From Siderastrea siderea (Eukaryota; Cnidaria; Anthozoa; Scleractinia; Rhizangiidae), in NCBI GenBank assembly GCA_964030785.1, contig OZ034975.1, positions 19,622,142 through 19,686,141 on the forward strand: DNA of 64,000 nt. Reading direction: 5' to 3'. This document shows positions 46,150 through 57,794 of this stretch, piece by piece; positions within the stretch are counted from its first letter, which is position 1, and each line of letters opens with the position of its first letter. Both the position numbers and the translations under genes were made by a program. The notes beneath the pieces were generated by a model. It did not search any database, was not told the DNA's origin, and saw only the letters and a program-made list of their open reading frames with translations.

Positions 46150-46370
46150 AAGGATGTGCATTCCCCCTCTGGAATGTTGGCTACCGTGTGAGAAGACAAT
46201 TTTACCGCTCCATTCAGCTGGCCAAATTTTTTCGTCAAGCTCGTTTGAATACGTTTCCTGTAAACAATAGATATCAGCTCTTTGTTCAGTTGATTTAAAT
46301 ATGTAAATATAGCGCTAGGTTTGATCTGATTGCGTAATCCCCGAATATTAAGTGAGAGAATTAACATTTT
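46150..46370 (-). pseudogene. L1-like LINE ORF2 endonuclease N-terminal fragment
   Basis: The frame starts LILSLNIRGLRNQIKPSAIF, the usual opening of APE-type LINE endonucleases. The next piece continues in another frame: QETYSNELDEKIWPAEWSG and KIVFSHGSQHSRGG. QET holds the catalytic Glu. It is frameshifted and ends at about 46150, so the RT is missing. Confidence 0.8.
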
Positions 46371-46728
46371 GGTAAACCATATCTAAATTAACAAAACATT
46401 ATTGTTGTGTTACACAGTTACAATGGAAATCAAGCCAATTGGGATAATAACAGAAATAAAAGAGAAACACATAAGCACAAACACAAGCGAAAAAAAGGAA
46501 AGTTACTGGGAGTCTTGAAAGTATTACTAGTCCGCTAAAAGAAAAAATAAAATAAAGCAAATGAATACTTTCAAACTGGGAGGGTGACAGAAAATTAGAC
46601 CGAATATCCCTTGCACTACCCCGTTAATTTTCCTGATAAGCACGAGCTTGTTTGCCGCTGATATTAACAAATTAATGCTGACAAAGTAAATGTTCAGAAT
46701 TGAGTAGAATTGATGTAATTACAAGTTA

Positions 46729-47112
46729 TCGAGATCATGTTTACTGAAGATCTTTGTAGGATTTCCCTGAGGTGAAGTTTTAACAAATATCTTACCATCC
46801 ATTGACCAGAAGCTGTGAAGAAGACCATCTCTTTTCATTTTGTTGGCTTGTCCCCATAGCGTCTGTGATCTGTTAGGTTTTCGTTAATAAAGATACGGTC
46901 CTTTTCTGGAGGCACAGCAGGAGAGTTTCGAAACATGCTTGTCATTTTAGACGATATCAACTTTGTTTTGTCCTCGTGGCTAATAAACTTGACAATTAAG
47001 GCGTTGCCGTTCTTGTTTCTCTTGATTCGATGGTATATTTTGATGCTGCTAGAGTCTATATCTACTTCCAAAGCGTTCGCCACCTTGAGAACCACTTCTT
47101 CTGTAGCACCCT
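46729..47112 (-). pseudogene. L1-like LINE ORF1, C-terminal part
   Basis: Pieces EEVVLKVANALEVDI, KIYHRIKRNKNGNALIVKF and IFINENLTDHRR are typical of L1/Tx1 ORF1 RNA-binding domains. A frame change near 46855 leads to LWGQANKMKRDGLLHSFWS and a stop at 46729. The 5' half is at 52031-52591, separated by the BEL/Pao insertion. Confidence 0.8.
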
Positions 47113-47361
47113 TGTTGAGGACAGTAGTTTAACGCAACGTTTTAATTCACTTTCTCTTCTTGTCGATCTACAATCTCCGTTTGACGCTACAATCTCTTTC
47201 TGAAAAGCTCTACAAATCTCGCATCTCCGCATCTTCGTTCAAAAACTCTGGAATTTTACATTTTACAACACAATACCATATATGGTAATACACACGTGCT
47301 CAGTTTGTAAGAAAGCTAGTGTTCAATGTTCAAAGCTTAATTCGATTCCATGTTCATTTCT
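47113..47361 (-). repeat. 3' LTR of the BEL/Pao element
   Basis: Aligns over its length with 51775-52030; several indels, including in the CATATCATAT stretch. Confidence 0.85.
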
Positions 47362-48254
47362 AGAAGCTAATCAACACATCGTCTTCTGAAGTCTGCATCA
47401 ATGGCTGCAACTCTCCTTGGTACTCTATGCCAACTTTTGTGAATGGCAGCGCTTCTTGAATTCTAAAGCTTGGTAACTCCGCAGTTTTTGGAGCTGGATA
47501 AGCAGTTCTTTCGTATCGTTTACATACAACACATTTCCTGACACACTGCTTTACTACTTGCCGTCCCTGGATCACCCAAAACTGTTTTCTCAATTCTGTT
47601 AGTGTCTCTTACTCCACCATGGTGAACTCTTTTGTGACACTGTTCAATAACGAGATTGGTCAGATGATGACCTCTAGGCAGGAATTCTGGGTGCTTTTCT
47701 TTGTACTCCATGACTATTTCAGGAATTCTGCCACGGAATCGAATCACACCATCTTCATCTGAGTAAAGTCCAAGATCTTTTTCAATTTGCTTAAAGTTCT
47801 TCTGATCTGTAAGACCGGACTGTGCTTCCTTCACCAACGAATTCTCTGCTTCTTCTACTTCTGTCGCCGTCAGGTTGCCAAACGCAAGATTCAACTTTGT
47901 ACAACTGCTGTAAACGTTCACGTCGATGATGCTTGCTATGCTGCATTTCTTCTCTTCTGCTGCTAGTGATATCTTGATTTCTACTTGACTTTCTGGGGTA
48001 GGCTCAACATTCATTGAAGGCCATTCATCAGGCCTTTCAGATCCTTGCCACAACAATCTGCTAGTCTCGATTGTCGTCGCTGTTACACCCCACGATCCAA
48101 GATCTACTGGATTTTCTACTCCAGGACAATTTCGCGATTGTGCCATTGCTCTCTTGTGGTCAGTCTCAAAATCTCGATCACTCCCTTCTGTACAAACTGG
48201 CTCCACTCCCTTTCCCCCTTGATCCAATATTAAGCGGCAATACTGTCTAACCAC
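47362..48254 (-). pseudogene. BEL/Pao pol: RNase H end and integrase N-terminal finger
   Basis: Frame 48254-47520 holds the late pol region; LVIEQCHKRVHHGGVRDT carries the HH pair of the integrase finger. The CC pair is in another frame (CVRKCVVCKRYERTA, 47593-47360), followed by PFTKVGIEYQGEL. Immediately after this the frame jumps to a terminal tail, so the D,D,E core was deleted. Confidence 0.8.
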
Positions 48255-48299
48255 ACTTGTGCACTGTTTACCGCTATCCTTGACTGTAGGGCCTTTTCA

Positions 48300-49380
48300 A
48301 CCGCATCCTTCAACTGCGCTGTAATTCTCCCAGCCATTAGCTCTAAACGTGCTGTCACTTGCTTGACGAGTGGTGCTACTCTTGTTTTTGAAGCCATCAG
48401 ACGTCAGACGTACGTATCATCCGCTGTGGGTTACACACACTAGGTAAACCATGGAGCAATAGGCTCGGTCACTGGCATCTCCGAAGTCATGTAAATCATA
48501 CGATACGACTTCCTCGCTTATTCCACCGTAGATGCAATGTGGCATATGCACAGAAGGACTACCTTCAACGAAATCACCCACTTCCTCCATCTTTCCTGAA
48601 AGGCTTCTGGTAAGCGTTCATCCCACTCGAGTTTATTCTGACAAACTTCTTAAAGCAAGACCTTCATTGCAATTGTCAACGGACTCAGCATGCCAAGAGG
48701 ATCAAAGAGCTTTGCAACAACCTTGAGCAGATTTCTCTTCGTTAATTGTAAGTTCTCACTCAGTTCAATAAGCGCATCAAACTTATAGATGATTGTCTTA
48801 CACACGATTCCAAACTTCTCCCAGGACCTTCTGTTCCTTGTCCTCTAATTCATCTAGACTTCCGACAGGGGTCTTGGCATACGTATCGTCATCGTTCTTG
48901 ACGTTCTCTTCTTATGGTCGAGTTGCTTCCGCTCCAACACGGTCATCACGAATCATCTTCATTAGCTCTACACTATTGGAGCTCCACTTCCTCAGTCTGA
49001 AACTTGCTTCTTCCAGTCGAGTCTTAATCTTCCGATACAGCTTAAGCCCCTCTTCAACGCTATCTTCTCCCGAGTTGAAGTTGTCCACATAAAATTCTTT
49101 TAACACCGTCTTAACGAACTCTGGGTCTTCTTGGATATAAGTCTGAGGATAATGTCTCAGAGTTATGCTCAACAAGAACGGCGAGGAGCTCACACCGAAG
49201 ACCACTCTGCAGAATCATATCTGTATACAACAATCATTGGTTCTTCTTTCTGAAGGTCATCAACCCATAAGAACCGCAAGCAATCTCTGTCCCTTTCATC
49301 GACTTCAATGTTTAAGAATGCTTTTTCAATGTCTGATATCAGCTCGATGCATTGCATCTAAAACGTAGTAGAATGTCAAA
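48300..49380 (-). pseudogene. BEL/Pao reverse transcriptase remnant
   Basis: 49205-48912 contains FGVSSSPFLLSITLRHY and EFYVDNFNSGEDSVEEGLKL; the catalytic Y-V-D-D is altered to Y-V-D-N. Beyond it, KVLGEVW and FGDASDRAYCSMVYLV (RNase H / A17-type region) follow in shifted frames with stops. The order fits BEL/Pao pol. Not functional. Confidence 0.8.
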
Positions 49381-49506
49381 CATCAACTCTGAAAGGGATG
49401 GTCCCACATAAACCTTTACCCGCCGACAAATGAAGAAAATATAATACGATAACCACTCCGAAAAACATCTTGCTAACTTAAAATATAAGTATAAGCAAGA
49501 GATTAA

Positions 49507-49907
49507 GACGGATTCCGCTCAACGTTCGAGCAATAAGTGCAAAAAATATTTACCAAAAAACTACTCATAGCACATTAACATTTTAAATGATATTTGAAAC
49601 ATCTCACTCTAGTTCACTTGCCCAAGTGACCCCGCGATGAAATTCTCAAGCATTCTCAACAAAATTAATTTCAAATCTCGTAAAAGTATGCTAAAAACGG
49701 GCGCCATTTTGTTTTGAACTGACACGAAGCGTCTTTTTAATTGAAATATGGATAACTTCAAATCCAATTTTCTCTCGCGGGGTCAGCTTGGGAGCAAAAG
49801 TAACGATAAGTTCTTCTTATCTGTTCTCAAAATGTGACAGTGCTGCAAGTATTTTTTTGGTAACTTAATTTTTGCACTTACTGCTCGAACGTTGAGCGGA
49901 AATCGTC
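49507..49907. mobile_element. 401-bp TTAA MITE inside the BEL/Pao element
   Basis: Ends GACGGATTCCGCTCAACGTT and AACGTTGAGCGGAAATCGTC, with about 55-bp inverted similarity continuing through TGCTCGAACG. TTAA flanks at 49503-49506 and 49908-49911. No coding capacity. It is the youngest layer of this nest. Confidence 0.85.
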
Positions 49908-50264
49908 TTAAACAACAAACAGAGAAATAAACGTAATATTTCGGTTCTTATTACAAGACCATTATCAAACGTAACAAAGATAGTGAAGCGTTGAACTTGT
50001 AAAGAGAGCTAGCTAGGAAGGTGTGAACGAAAAATTAACAAGCTAGTAATTTCAACAAGAATGCGAAAAATTAAACACAACAATGGCACCTTAAACGCCT
50101 CTACTTGAACAGTTCCTTCCTCGAATAGATGTCCTACATTGACCGCAACTAGTTGTCGCTCAGTTACTGTTGCTTTGGCTTGGCCAAAAGTTCCGGTTTC
50201 AATGATCACGCTACCCATGCTGTTTAACTGCATCAGTGAGCTGGCTTCCGGAGTCGAGAACTAC

Positions 50265-51531
50265 TCAGATCTTAAGTCCTTGGGCTTTCGTTACACTGCT
50301 TGTACTTGCAATAGCCTTCGCTGTCTGCAGAACGACTTGTGCTCTTGAATTTACATGAAGGGTTGAATCGGGCTCTGGATTCCGCGACCCACTAACTCGT
50401 GCCTTTTCTAGAACGCGATTTTCATCTCTAGTTTCTCTGAGTTTACTTTCACACAGTGCTGGATGATGGCGTCCACCACAATGACATTTCTCCTTAGAAT
50501 CACAACAAACTGCTTTGTGTCCCCATCCGAGGCAAACAAAACAACGCCCAAATCTCTTAGCAATCTGTTTCCTTTCTGCGGCACTGACAATCTTTCTACA
50601 ATCAACATGCTTGTGTAACCCCATGCAGAAGGCACACCTACTTTCAGATTCGCCCCCAATAGGTGCAATAAATGTACTTGTCGTGGGTCTGGTGGGTTTC
50701 TTAGGACCAAAGGCAATGACGGGATTAACGGGCGTGGTCGTGCACCTTTCTCTAGCCGTGATCTCAGCAATCAATTTCTTAAGAAAATCATCAAGGTTCC
50801 ACGTACCATCTTCAACTCCAGGAGAGATTTCCAGTTTCGGGTCATCAGGTAATTTCGACAAGAGAACCGGTACTAACAGTGTTCCATATGAATCCGCTTG
50901 AATCCCCATACTTTGCAATCCCCTGGTCCGAACTTCAATTTCATCATCAGCTTTCAAAGTTTCCCGGTTTCTTTTCCGTTGTGCACTGGAGTTAACTTCA
51001 ACAACATTCCCATGTTGGCGCTGATAATTTTCTGCTCGTCGCCAAAGCGCTTCTTCAATATTTCAATCACGGCCCCATAATTCCCTTGTGTCAACGACAA
51101 ACCTGCAGTAGCGGCACTCGCTTCTTCTCCGAACAAACCTTTCAAATACGTGAACTTATCTATTTCGGAAAGCTGACTATTCTCGTGTACTGCATTCCTG
51201 TAGGCGTCCCAAAACTCTGCCAATCAGCTACGGATCCATAGAACTTGTTCAGTTCGAATTTCGGCAGCCTCGCTCGTACATTTTGGTTATACGTGGTCTG
51301 TTGTGTTACAATTGCAAGTGCTTGATTTGCTGCTGGTGACGAATTAGAATTTTGCTCGCTAGCGCTTTCACTCATAAGATTCAGATAATCTTCAATCTTT
51401 TGGGTGCCCCTTCTGATGTCTCTTCGGAATTTATTCCAGTCGGCGATTTCGTGTTCAATATCCTTTTCCTTCTCAAGCAACCCTAGGATTTCTTCGGTCG
51501 TAATTTCCAATATCTTCATCGTTTTGGCCAA
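50265..51531 (-). pseudogene. gag: BEL/Pao gag with zinc knuckles, frameshifted
   Basis: Three frames in order. 51531-51225 includes ARLPKFELNKFYGSVADWQS. 51223-50954 includes FWDAYRNAVHENSQLSEIDK and EILKKRFGDEQKIISANM. 50957-50265 includes CAFCMGLHKHVDCRKI and RCFVCLGWGHKAVCC, Cys/His knuckles typical of BEL/Pao gag. Two frame changes (about 51210 and 50960) break it. Confidence 0.88.
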
Positions 51532-51774
51532 ATTGTAACAGTGTTATTTTGTTTTCCGACTCTTCAGCATAACAGTTTCAATCATTTGAAGTTCCTCGGT
51601 CGTATATCTTCGATGTGCATTGCAAATTTTTTGTGTGTGCAGCTCCCATCTGGAAACTTGTAAAATTCAGCGCACTTCTTCAATCAGTAAACACGTCGGC
51701 ACAAACACAGGTCAACACACAAATTCTTTCACGCATCGATTTCTCTCTCCACATCCGCAGCTCGATGGACCAAC

Positions 51775-52030
51775 TGTTGAGGACTGTATTTAACGCAACG
51801 CTTTAATTCACTTTTTCTTTTTGTCGATCACAATCTCCTTTTGACGCTACAATTTCTTTCTGAAAAGCTCTACAAACTCGCATCTTCGCATTTCCGTTCA
51901 AAAACACTCTGGAATTTTACCTCTTACAACACATCATATCATATCATACCATATCATATATGGCAATATACACGTGCTCAGTTCGTGAAAAAGCAATCTT
52001 CAAGGCTCAATTCGATTAATGTTCATTTCA
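51775..52030 (-). repeat. 5' LTR of the BEL/Pao element
   Basis: In element orientation it runs TGAAATGAAC...TCCTCAACA, then GTTGGTCCATCGAG, the probable primer-binding region. Confidence 0.85.
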
Positions 52031-52591
52031 AGTCACGACAACCGCAATGCCAATGATTTCCAGACTGTTTTCCTTGTATACTGCTCAAGGCTATCGAGAC
52101 TGTCCCATAAGTTATTGGTTTCCTCTTCTTGTTGTTTTATCTTTATTTAAGCAGCCTCGAGTTCTGTTTTAAACACCTGGTTGGTCTCACGTGTTTTGGA
52201 CAAAGATTCTTGCAAACTTCTTACTTCGCGGTCCTTTGCCTTGAGGGATGCTTTAAGTACTTTCAGTTCAACCTTGACTTGCCCATTTTTAGACAGAACT
52301 TTTTCAATTGCAGCTTGAATGCTGTCGAGCATTTTCTTGGTGTCTTCGAGGCTTATGTTTGATTCTTCAGTCGGAGATCCCATCACGGACTCATCCTCGT
52401 TTGTGTCTGTTAAAGACTTTCCAGCTTGGAAGGTGGTTTGAGCGATTCAGGGGAGCTACTTTGTCGGTCCTCTCGTTTTCGCTTTTAACAGTTTTGTCTA
52501 AGCATGTGAACGGGGAAAAGAAGGAAGCAGCTCCGAAACTAGTAGCTTGCGTAGCAAGCGTTTCGGAGGTTTTTCCGCCCGTTTGAGGCAT
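52031..52591 (-). pseudogene. L1-like LINE ORF1, N-terminal part with coiled coil
   Basis: Possible start MPQTGGKTSETLATQ at 52591. After a frame change near 52420 the frame reads MGSPTEESNISLEDTKKMLD, then a predicted coiled coil (QVKVELKVLKASLKAKDREV, SLQESLSKTRETNQVFKTEL), an in-frame TAA (about 52147) and LWDSLDSLEQYTRK, before the BEL element interrupts. A coiled coil followed by an RNA-binding domain is the ORF1p plan. The rest continues at 47112. Confidence 0.7.
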
Positions 52592-53577
52592 TTTTCGCTT
52601 TTTGCTGGCGAGAAAATTGGGGCGAGCGGAACACTGATGGAAGGAGAGGGGAGGTGAAGGGGAGGCGAGAAAACGAAACGCTTGCCAGTAAACCCTATGA
52701 TTTTGAAAAGCGTCCGTTTGTCACTTTCGCAGTTGGATAAATTCATAGCGTGGCAGCTTGTGAATAAAATATTTTACGAATAACAGATCACCGGATCATA
52801 CAAATTTACTTCCATCATAATCAAACAAACTCCAAGCGATGGCTTCAGGATTTGTCGTAATTTCACCGGTTGATTGTCGTAATTTCACCGCTTTGGAACT
52901 TTATCTCAACCTGGAAAATCGGGGTTAGTTTCTTTGGAAAACCTTTCAAAGCGTCACAAAGAAAGGATTCTAATGGAATATTTCTCGCTGATCTTTGCGA
53001 GCGGTTGGAATAAAAGTTGTTCAAAACTTGGAGCTATTTTCGGACCTTATGCCTGTGCAATTTTTGCGCTCGAAAAATTCGGAATTTAGGGGCATTATTT
53101 GAAGTTATTCGGAATGCGATAGGTAGCGAGTCTGCTCTTTCTCAAACTCCGCCAAGGCATTCTATCAACTTGTGTAAACGGCTGCTCCAGACTCCATCAG
53201 GCAACAGTCCTTGCGCCAAGAATGTTCGTGTAGATTCCTCTGTGTCGGAAAAAGTTTCCCGGAAGTCTTCGAGATCTGCCGTCGGATCAGGACGAAAGTC
53301 ATCTTCTTGAGTCAAACCTGAACATCGACGATTTACCAGCTGGGGAGGAACTTAAGGTAAAAATAGTGATAGTGAATTGGTGTGGGAAAATCACTACAAG
53401 AATTCCAGGATCGAGACAAGGAAAGTAGCCAGTTCTTTGTGTTCATGCGGGCCACGCTGAAATGAACATACCGGATTTGATTAAAGGACTTATCACTTGG
53501 CAATCAACACTACCATGTCGCGCCAGCCAGGAAACTCCGTTCGTGGACGAACGTGTTTTTCAAAATCGTGGGGTTTG
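52592..53577. other. Probable LINE 5' UTR and unassigned sequence
   Basis: GC-rich, purine-rich sequence near 52600-52680 (AAACGAAACGCTTGCCAG) precedes the LINE start. Beyond that an ORF at 53017-53310 shows a Ser-rich end but no recognised domain. Confidence 0.4.
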
Positions 53578-54560
53578 CCATCCTCGGAGACCCAGGGGGA
53601 GATAGTCGGGGTGAGAAGCAGATAAACTAGAGAAATCGGTGTGAGCAGACGCCTGGTGCAAGCGAAAGCTTACAAGACGGGTGGAAGAGCCCTTGGGAAC
53701 ATACATTTAACAAAGGAGTTCAAGAGCCCATTTGCGTTCTTGCTTTTGATTGGGCACGAATTTTGAGGCAATGCATTTTTTGTCCCCAATCAGCGATCAG
53801 CTTAGTTCACCATCTCTTTCGTGACTTCTTATACCGAGTGTAACGTTGCTAAATCTTGTACCCAAATCTCATGTACTCATGCGTACTGAAATCAACTTTC
53901 TGTCTCGCTCGCTCGATAGGCCTACCATCGAAGAAAGTTTTAGTCAAATGGGACCCACAAAGTCGAGAAATCGAGAAATTTGGCAAGGGTACTCAACGAA
54001 AAAGGAAACAGATCACATCGAGGTACTGTGAAGGGTTCACACCTTAGGTGTGAACTTTTAGAAGCATGCAGTTAGGATTTACGTGCGATCCACTGCATGT
54101 CTGCATGTTTGCTCCAAACTGCACGCTTCTAAAAGTTGACACCTAAGGTGTGAACTTTTCAAAATACCTCAATCTGATTTTCGTACTTCTTTTCTTTTTC
54201 CTTGATTACCCTTGCCAAATTTCTCGATTTCTGGGCTTAGTGGGTTCATTCTATCGAACCAGCGACACAAAAAAGCTGATTTCAGTACGCACGAGTGACA
54301 ACTGTGTACAAGATTTAGCAAAGTTACACCCTGTGTAAGACGTCACGAAAGAAACGGTGAAATAAGCTGATCACTGATTGTGCTCAATCAGAAGCAAGAA
54401 CGCAAATGAGCTCTTGGACTAGTCCGTTAAATGTATGGTCCCAGGGGCTCTCCCGCCCATCTTGTAAACTTGCGCTCTTACCAGGCTTCAGCTCTCACCG
54501 TTTTCGCCCTTTTTTTCCGCCTCTCGCCCCGGCTATCTGTCCCTGGGTCTCCGAGGATGG
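53578..54560. repeat. 983-bp imperfect palindrome (foldback)
   Basis: CCATCCTCGGAGACCCAGGG (53578-53597) is answered by CCCTGGGTCTCCGAGGATGG (54541-54560); correspondence continues to the centre near 54070-54115 (arms about 480 bp, roughly 80% by eye). The inner arms carry TTCACACCTTAGGTGTGAAC, itself palindromic. No clear target duplication at the outer ends. No coding content. Confidence 0.8.
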
Positions 54561-55412
54561 AGGTTTGCGGGCAAGTGTTTCCTTTCCTCCTTTCCCCTGC
54601 CCCTCCTCGCACTTTTTTGCTCTCGTCCCAAATTTTGGCGCGTTCAAAAAGCGAAAAATGCTTCAAACCACTACCGAATTAATAAGAATAAGGTAACAAG
54701 AAAAACTACACAAAATTGAAAAACAACGTTGTCTGAAAAAGTATGCACTACAATAATAACAACACAAATGAATCTGGGAATACGGCGCTGAAAGGCTTGT
54801 TAGACAGGCCTAGGCCTTGGTGCACCCGGGCACCTACTTTAGAAGTGCAAACGTTCCGTCGTAGTACGTAGGGTATTCAAGGTCACGATATTCTATGAGG
54901 AGGGGTCGGAAGAGGGCATATATTTTCGCTTGGTTTTCTTGGGGATGGGGCGCTTATATTAAGTGGCTTTAGGGGACCCTAGAAAAAGTTTGTTAGTAGA
55001 TCAAAATAACACGCTTTAAAAAAATGGTGAGGGACCGATTGTTGTACGCAACACTTTTCAATAGGGTTGTGGACATTTTAAGGATCCAACTACGCCATTT
55101 AAAAGGTGAAAACAAATGGGGAAGGTACAAAAGACTGGATTGCAAATGGCATGGAAATTGGAGGCTCAAAGCAACGAAATAATTTTTCCAGAACAGAATA
55201 TAGGAGTTTCCGCAAAGATAAGCTTTTCCCCATGTCGGCAACTGGAACACAAGGCATGCATTTTGGGCCTTGGACTTCATGAGGCTTTTTGCCTCAACGC
55301 ATAATTATGAATTTTAAATTTTGCTAGATCTGTTTTGGAAATTGCCAAAAAAAAACACACCTAACAATGAAAACCGCAAAAAGATCATACCAAACTGTAG
55401 TTGCTAGAATTA
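54561..55412. other. Repeat-like sequence, no gene
   Basis: 54561-54670 resembles, in inverted orientation, the sequence near 52580-52680 (shared AAGCGAAAAATG-type core), so the palindrome sits at the edge of a related repeat. Nothing else recognised. Confidence 0.4.
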
Positions 55413-55503
55413 AACAATAATAATAATAATAATAATAATCAATACATGTATTGGCATAATATTCTGTGTGATATTTATTTATTTATTTATTTATTTATTT
55501 ATA
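55413..55503 (+). repeat. (AAT)n and (TTTA)n microsatellites
   Basis: AATAATAATAAT run at 55415-55438 and TTTATTTATTTA run at 55474-55503. Confidence 0.85.
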
Positions 55504-57193
55504 ATATGTAATAGAAAAATATTTAAAAAGTGTTAAGAATTTAGGTAGTTTATGGACTTAGGTGTCAACAACTGTTCAACTAGACCTTGTAAGGGCTTGT
55601 CTTTGATAAACCACATGTTTTCTTGTTTACATGAAATCTGTTTATTTTCAAGAACGCTTTTTCAGAGCATTGTTTAGGTATCCTGTTTCATTATAATGTT
55701 TAGTTTAGTCTAACCTAGTTTTTTTTTCAAATTTAATTAAGTTTATCTATCATAAACTAAATACATAAAATTTCAATTGCGTGTAGTTAGTTTATAATTC
55801 CTAACTCCCCTCACTTTCGACATCAGCGGACCTCCTTGTGGTTACTTTCAAAACTTAGCCACTGTGAACCAAAAATAAATAAACTCATTTAAAATGGAAA
55901 CAAATAGTATTATTTTGTAAAACTAGTAACACATAATTTAAGGCGTTAAGACTAAGATATTGTACTTTTGATAATTTTTCCAAAAAATACGTCATTGTCT
56001 AATCCACTCGTATTTAGGAACAGCCCGATTTCGATATATTAAAATTCAACTGAAAACAATAGACATCACTACGGGGCTTAGGGGAATAATATAAGGATTT
56101 ATATAGGTTTATCCCCCTAAGCCTCGAAATGATGCCTATTGTGAATTTCAATATATCGAAATTGGGCTATTAGCAGTGTACAAGGCTTTCGGAAAGCTAT
56201 TCTCTGCTAATTTCATGTTATTGTGTTGTGACTTGCTTACCTCTTGCGAACTCTTGTCTTTCCTGGGAAGCCGACTTTCATTGTGTGTTGTGTTCTTCCC
56301 ACGGTTGTGAAACGTCAGATGTTTCGGACGTTTAATTTTCATGACGTTTTATTTCATCTGTGATTCAGCACGTAATTATTTAGTTGTTCTTTAAGTATTA
56401 GTGTCAAGGAATAAGGCCCTGGTGTGCAATAAGGGGGGGGAGGGCGGAGGTTAGGCTGGTAGGGGTGGTTTGCGTTCCTCGCACACCGAGGCCCTGGTGT
56501 ATGTTCCTCGAAAGCCCCGAAAAATTACGCGCCGATCAGTGGGCACAATACTTCACGAGAAATTTACAAGAAATTTCTAAGCATGGTTCTTTGTTATAGA
56601 TTAAATACTTCTTATCTTAAAGATGATAATAACAGCTTTGTAGAATGAGTAGTTCATATTTTTACAAAACGCTTACTTTTTTATCGTTTTCCCGATCGTC
56701 TAAACTAAGACGATGGTAAACGGAGATCTTTATATCTGAAAACGGATGTTTTTTAAAAAGGCTAGCAAAAGTGGTCAATTTAAAAAAACCGAGTCTGTCG
56801 AATTAGTGTGCCAGGGCGTACACGAAGGGAGTCAAAAATGCTGGTGTCATAAACAGAGGAATGCATGCATACTTGAGAAACTTAAGTTTCAAACAAACGC
56901 TTAGTATTTAGCTTGCTTTAAAAGGTGGCGCAATGAACTGGGATTGAATGTATAACTCGAGCCATTTGGGCATGCTTGGTGACAGTGAAAACTTCGAGGG
57001 AACGAAAACGCGTCATTTTGTAATCGTTTTCCAGCCCGGTCGAGAAAAGCTCAGCAAGAGGACCAAGGAACAGGAGGAAATTGAGAACGCATTTGTGTCA
57101 CGGACATGATCATATATTTTGTCGTAGATGTTTTTTTCTTTTTCTTTTTTCTTTTTCTTCTGTCTTATTTCTATTGCAATTATTTTATTTCAG
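55504..57193 (+). other. Intron sequence upstream of LRR exon 6
   Basis: No exon recognised apart from the MITE at 56022-56168. A G-rich run is at 56432-56447. It ends in a strong pyrimidine tract and ATTTCAG before exon 6. Confidence 0.5.
56022..56168. mobile_element. 147-bp foldback MITE
   Basis: AGCCCGATTTCGATATATT (56022 on) is answered by AATATATCGAAATTGGGCT (to 56168), and inner arms CGGGGCTTAGGGG / CCCCCTAAGCCTCG continue the hairpin. Target duplication unclear. Confidence 0.75.
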
Positions 57194-57265
57194 AGACCTG
57201 TCTTCAAACAATATCACAGATCTTTCAGCGGATTTATTTTACACATTTACTCGTTTGAGCTCTCT
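57194..57265 (+). CDS. LRR exon 6
   Basis: 72 nt, acceptor TTTATTTCAG, donor GTAAGA, phase 2. One LRR with LSSNNITDLSADLFYTFTRL. Confidence 0.9.
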
Positions 57266-57722
57266 GTAAGACTCACACGTTTGTAAACGACTTATAACTG
57301 ATAACAATCTCTTTCGTATTACCTGACACTGTTCAAGTATTTAATATGCTCAGTGGCTTTGGCAACCACAACCGGGCCAAGTAACAAATCCGAATGGCCA
57401 ATGTCCGAAAGCCGACTGTTTTTGTTGTTGTTGATTTCGTTATTCACATATCTTACTCTGGCCAACTTTAAGCAATGCTTCACTGAAGTTAGTTTTTCTC
57501 GTTAACTGACACATTCAACATGCCTTCACTCTTCAGTTTTCAAAATTGGCTATTTTTCCATTTTTTTTGTTTTTTGGGATTAATCGTTATTTTTTTGTAA
57601 ATTATAATTTTCTTAAAACGAAAATGAGGAAAGGAAGTGTCGAAATAAGGATTTTAACTTCCCACCTTTATTTACAAAGGTATGTATAAATAACGCAAAA
57701 GACCTGTGTGGATGTTTTGTAG
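57266..57722 (+). other. Intron between LRR exons 6 and 7
   Basis: AT-rich, no repeat recognised; ends in TTTTGTAG. Confidence 0.75.
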
Positions 57723-57794
57723 GTACTTATCTTCAAACAATATTCAAAGTCTTCCTGCCACGTTGTTTGCCCGAACATATAGCCTTGTGCGCCT
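57723..57794 (+). CDS. LRR exon 7
   Basis: 72 nt, acceptor TTTTGTAG, donor GTAAGT, phase 2. One LRR with LSSNNIQSLPATLFARTYSL. Confidence 0.9.

Larger units (their letters stand above)
47113..52030 (-). mobile_element. BEL/Pao LTR retrotransposon, degenerate, inside LINE ORF1
   Basis: LTRs of about 250 bp at 47113-47361 (3') and 51775-52030 (5') share TGTTGAGGAC, CTTTCTGAAAAGCTCTACAA and CACGTGCTCAGTT. Internal coding on the minus strand: gag (51531-50265), RT and RNase H remnants (49210-48300), integrase finger (48254-47360). Several frameshifts and stops. The integrase ends just after its finger and the catalytic core is missing. A TTAA MITE sits inside (49507-49907). No clear target duplication was seen. 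Confidence 0.88.

Noticed and set aside
45924..46367. 147-residue minus-strand ORF as a single gene
   Set aside because: Its first part is LINE endonuclease that changes frame, so the long ORF is a fusion of LINE debris and unrelated sequence.
54406..54696. 96-residue Pro/Ser-rich ORF
   Set aside because: Lies on the arm and flank of the palindrome and its inverted partner is not open; composition follows the C-rich repeat.
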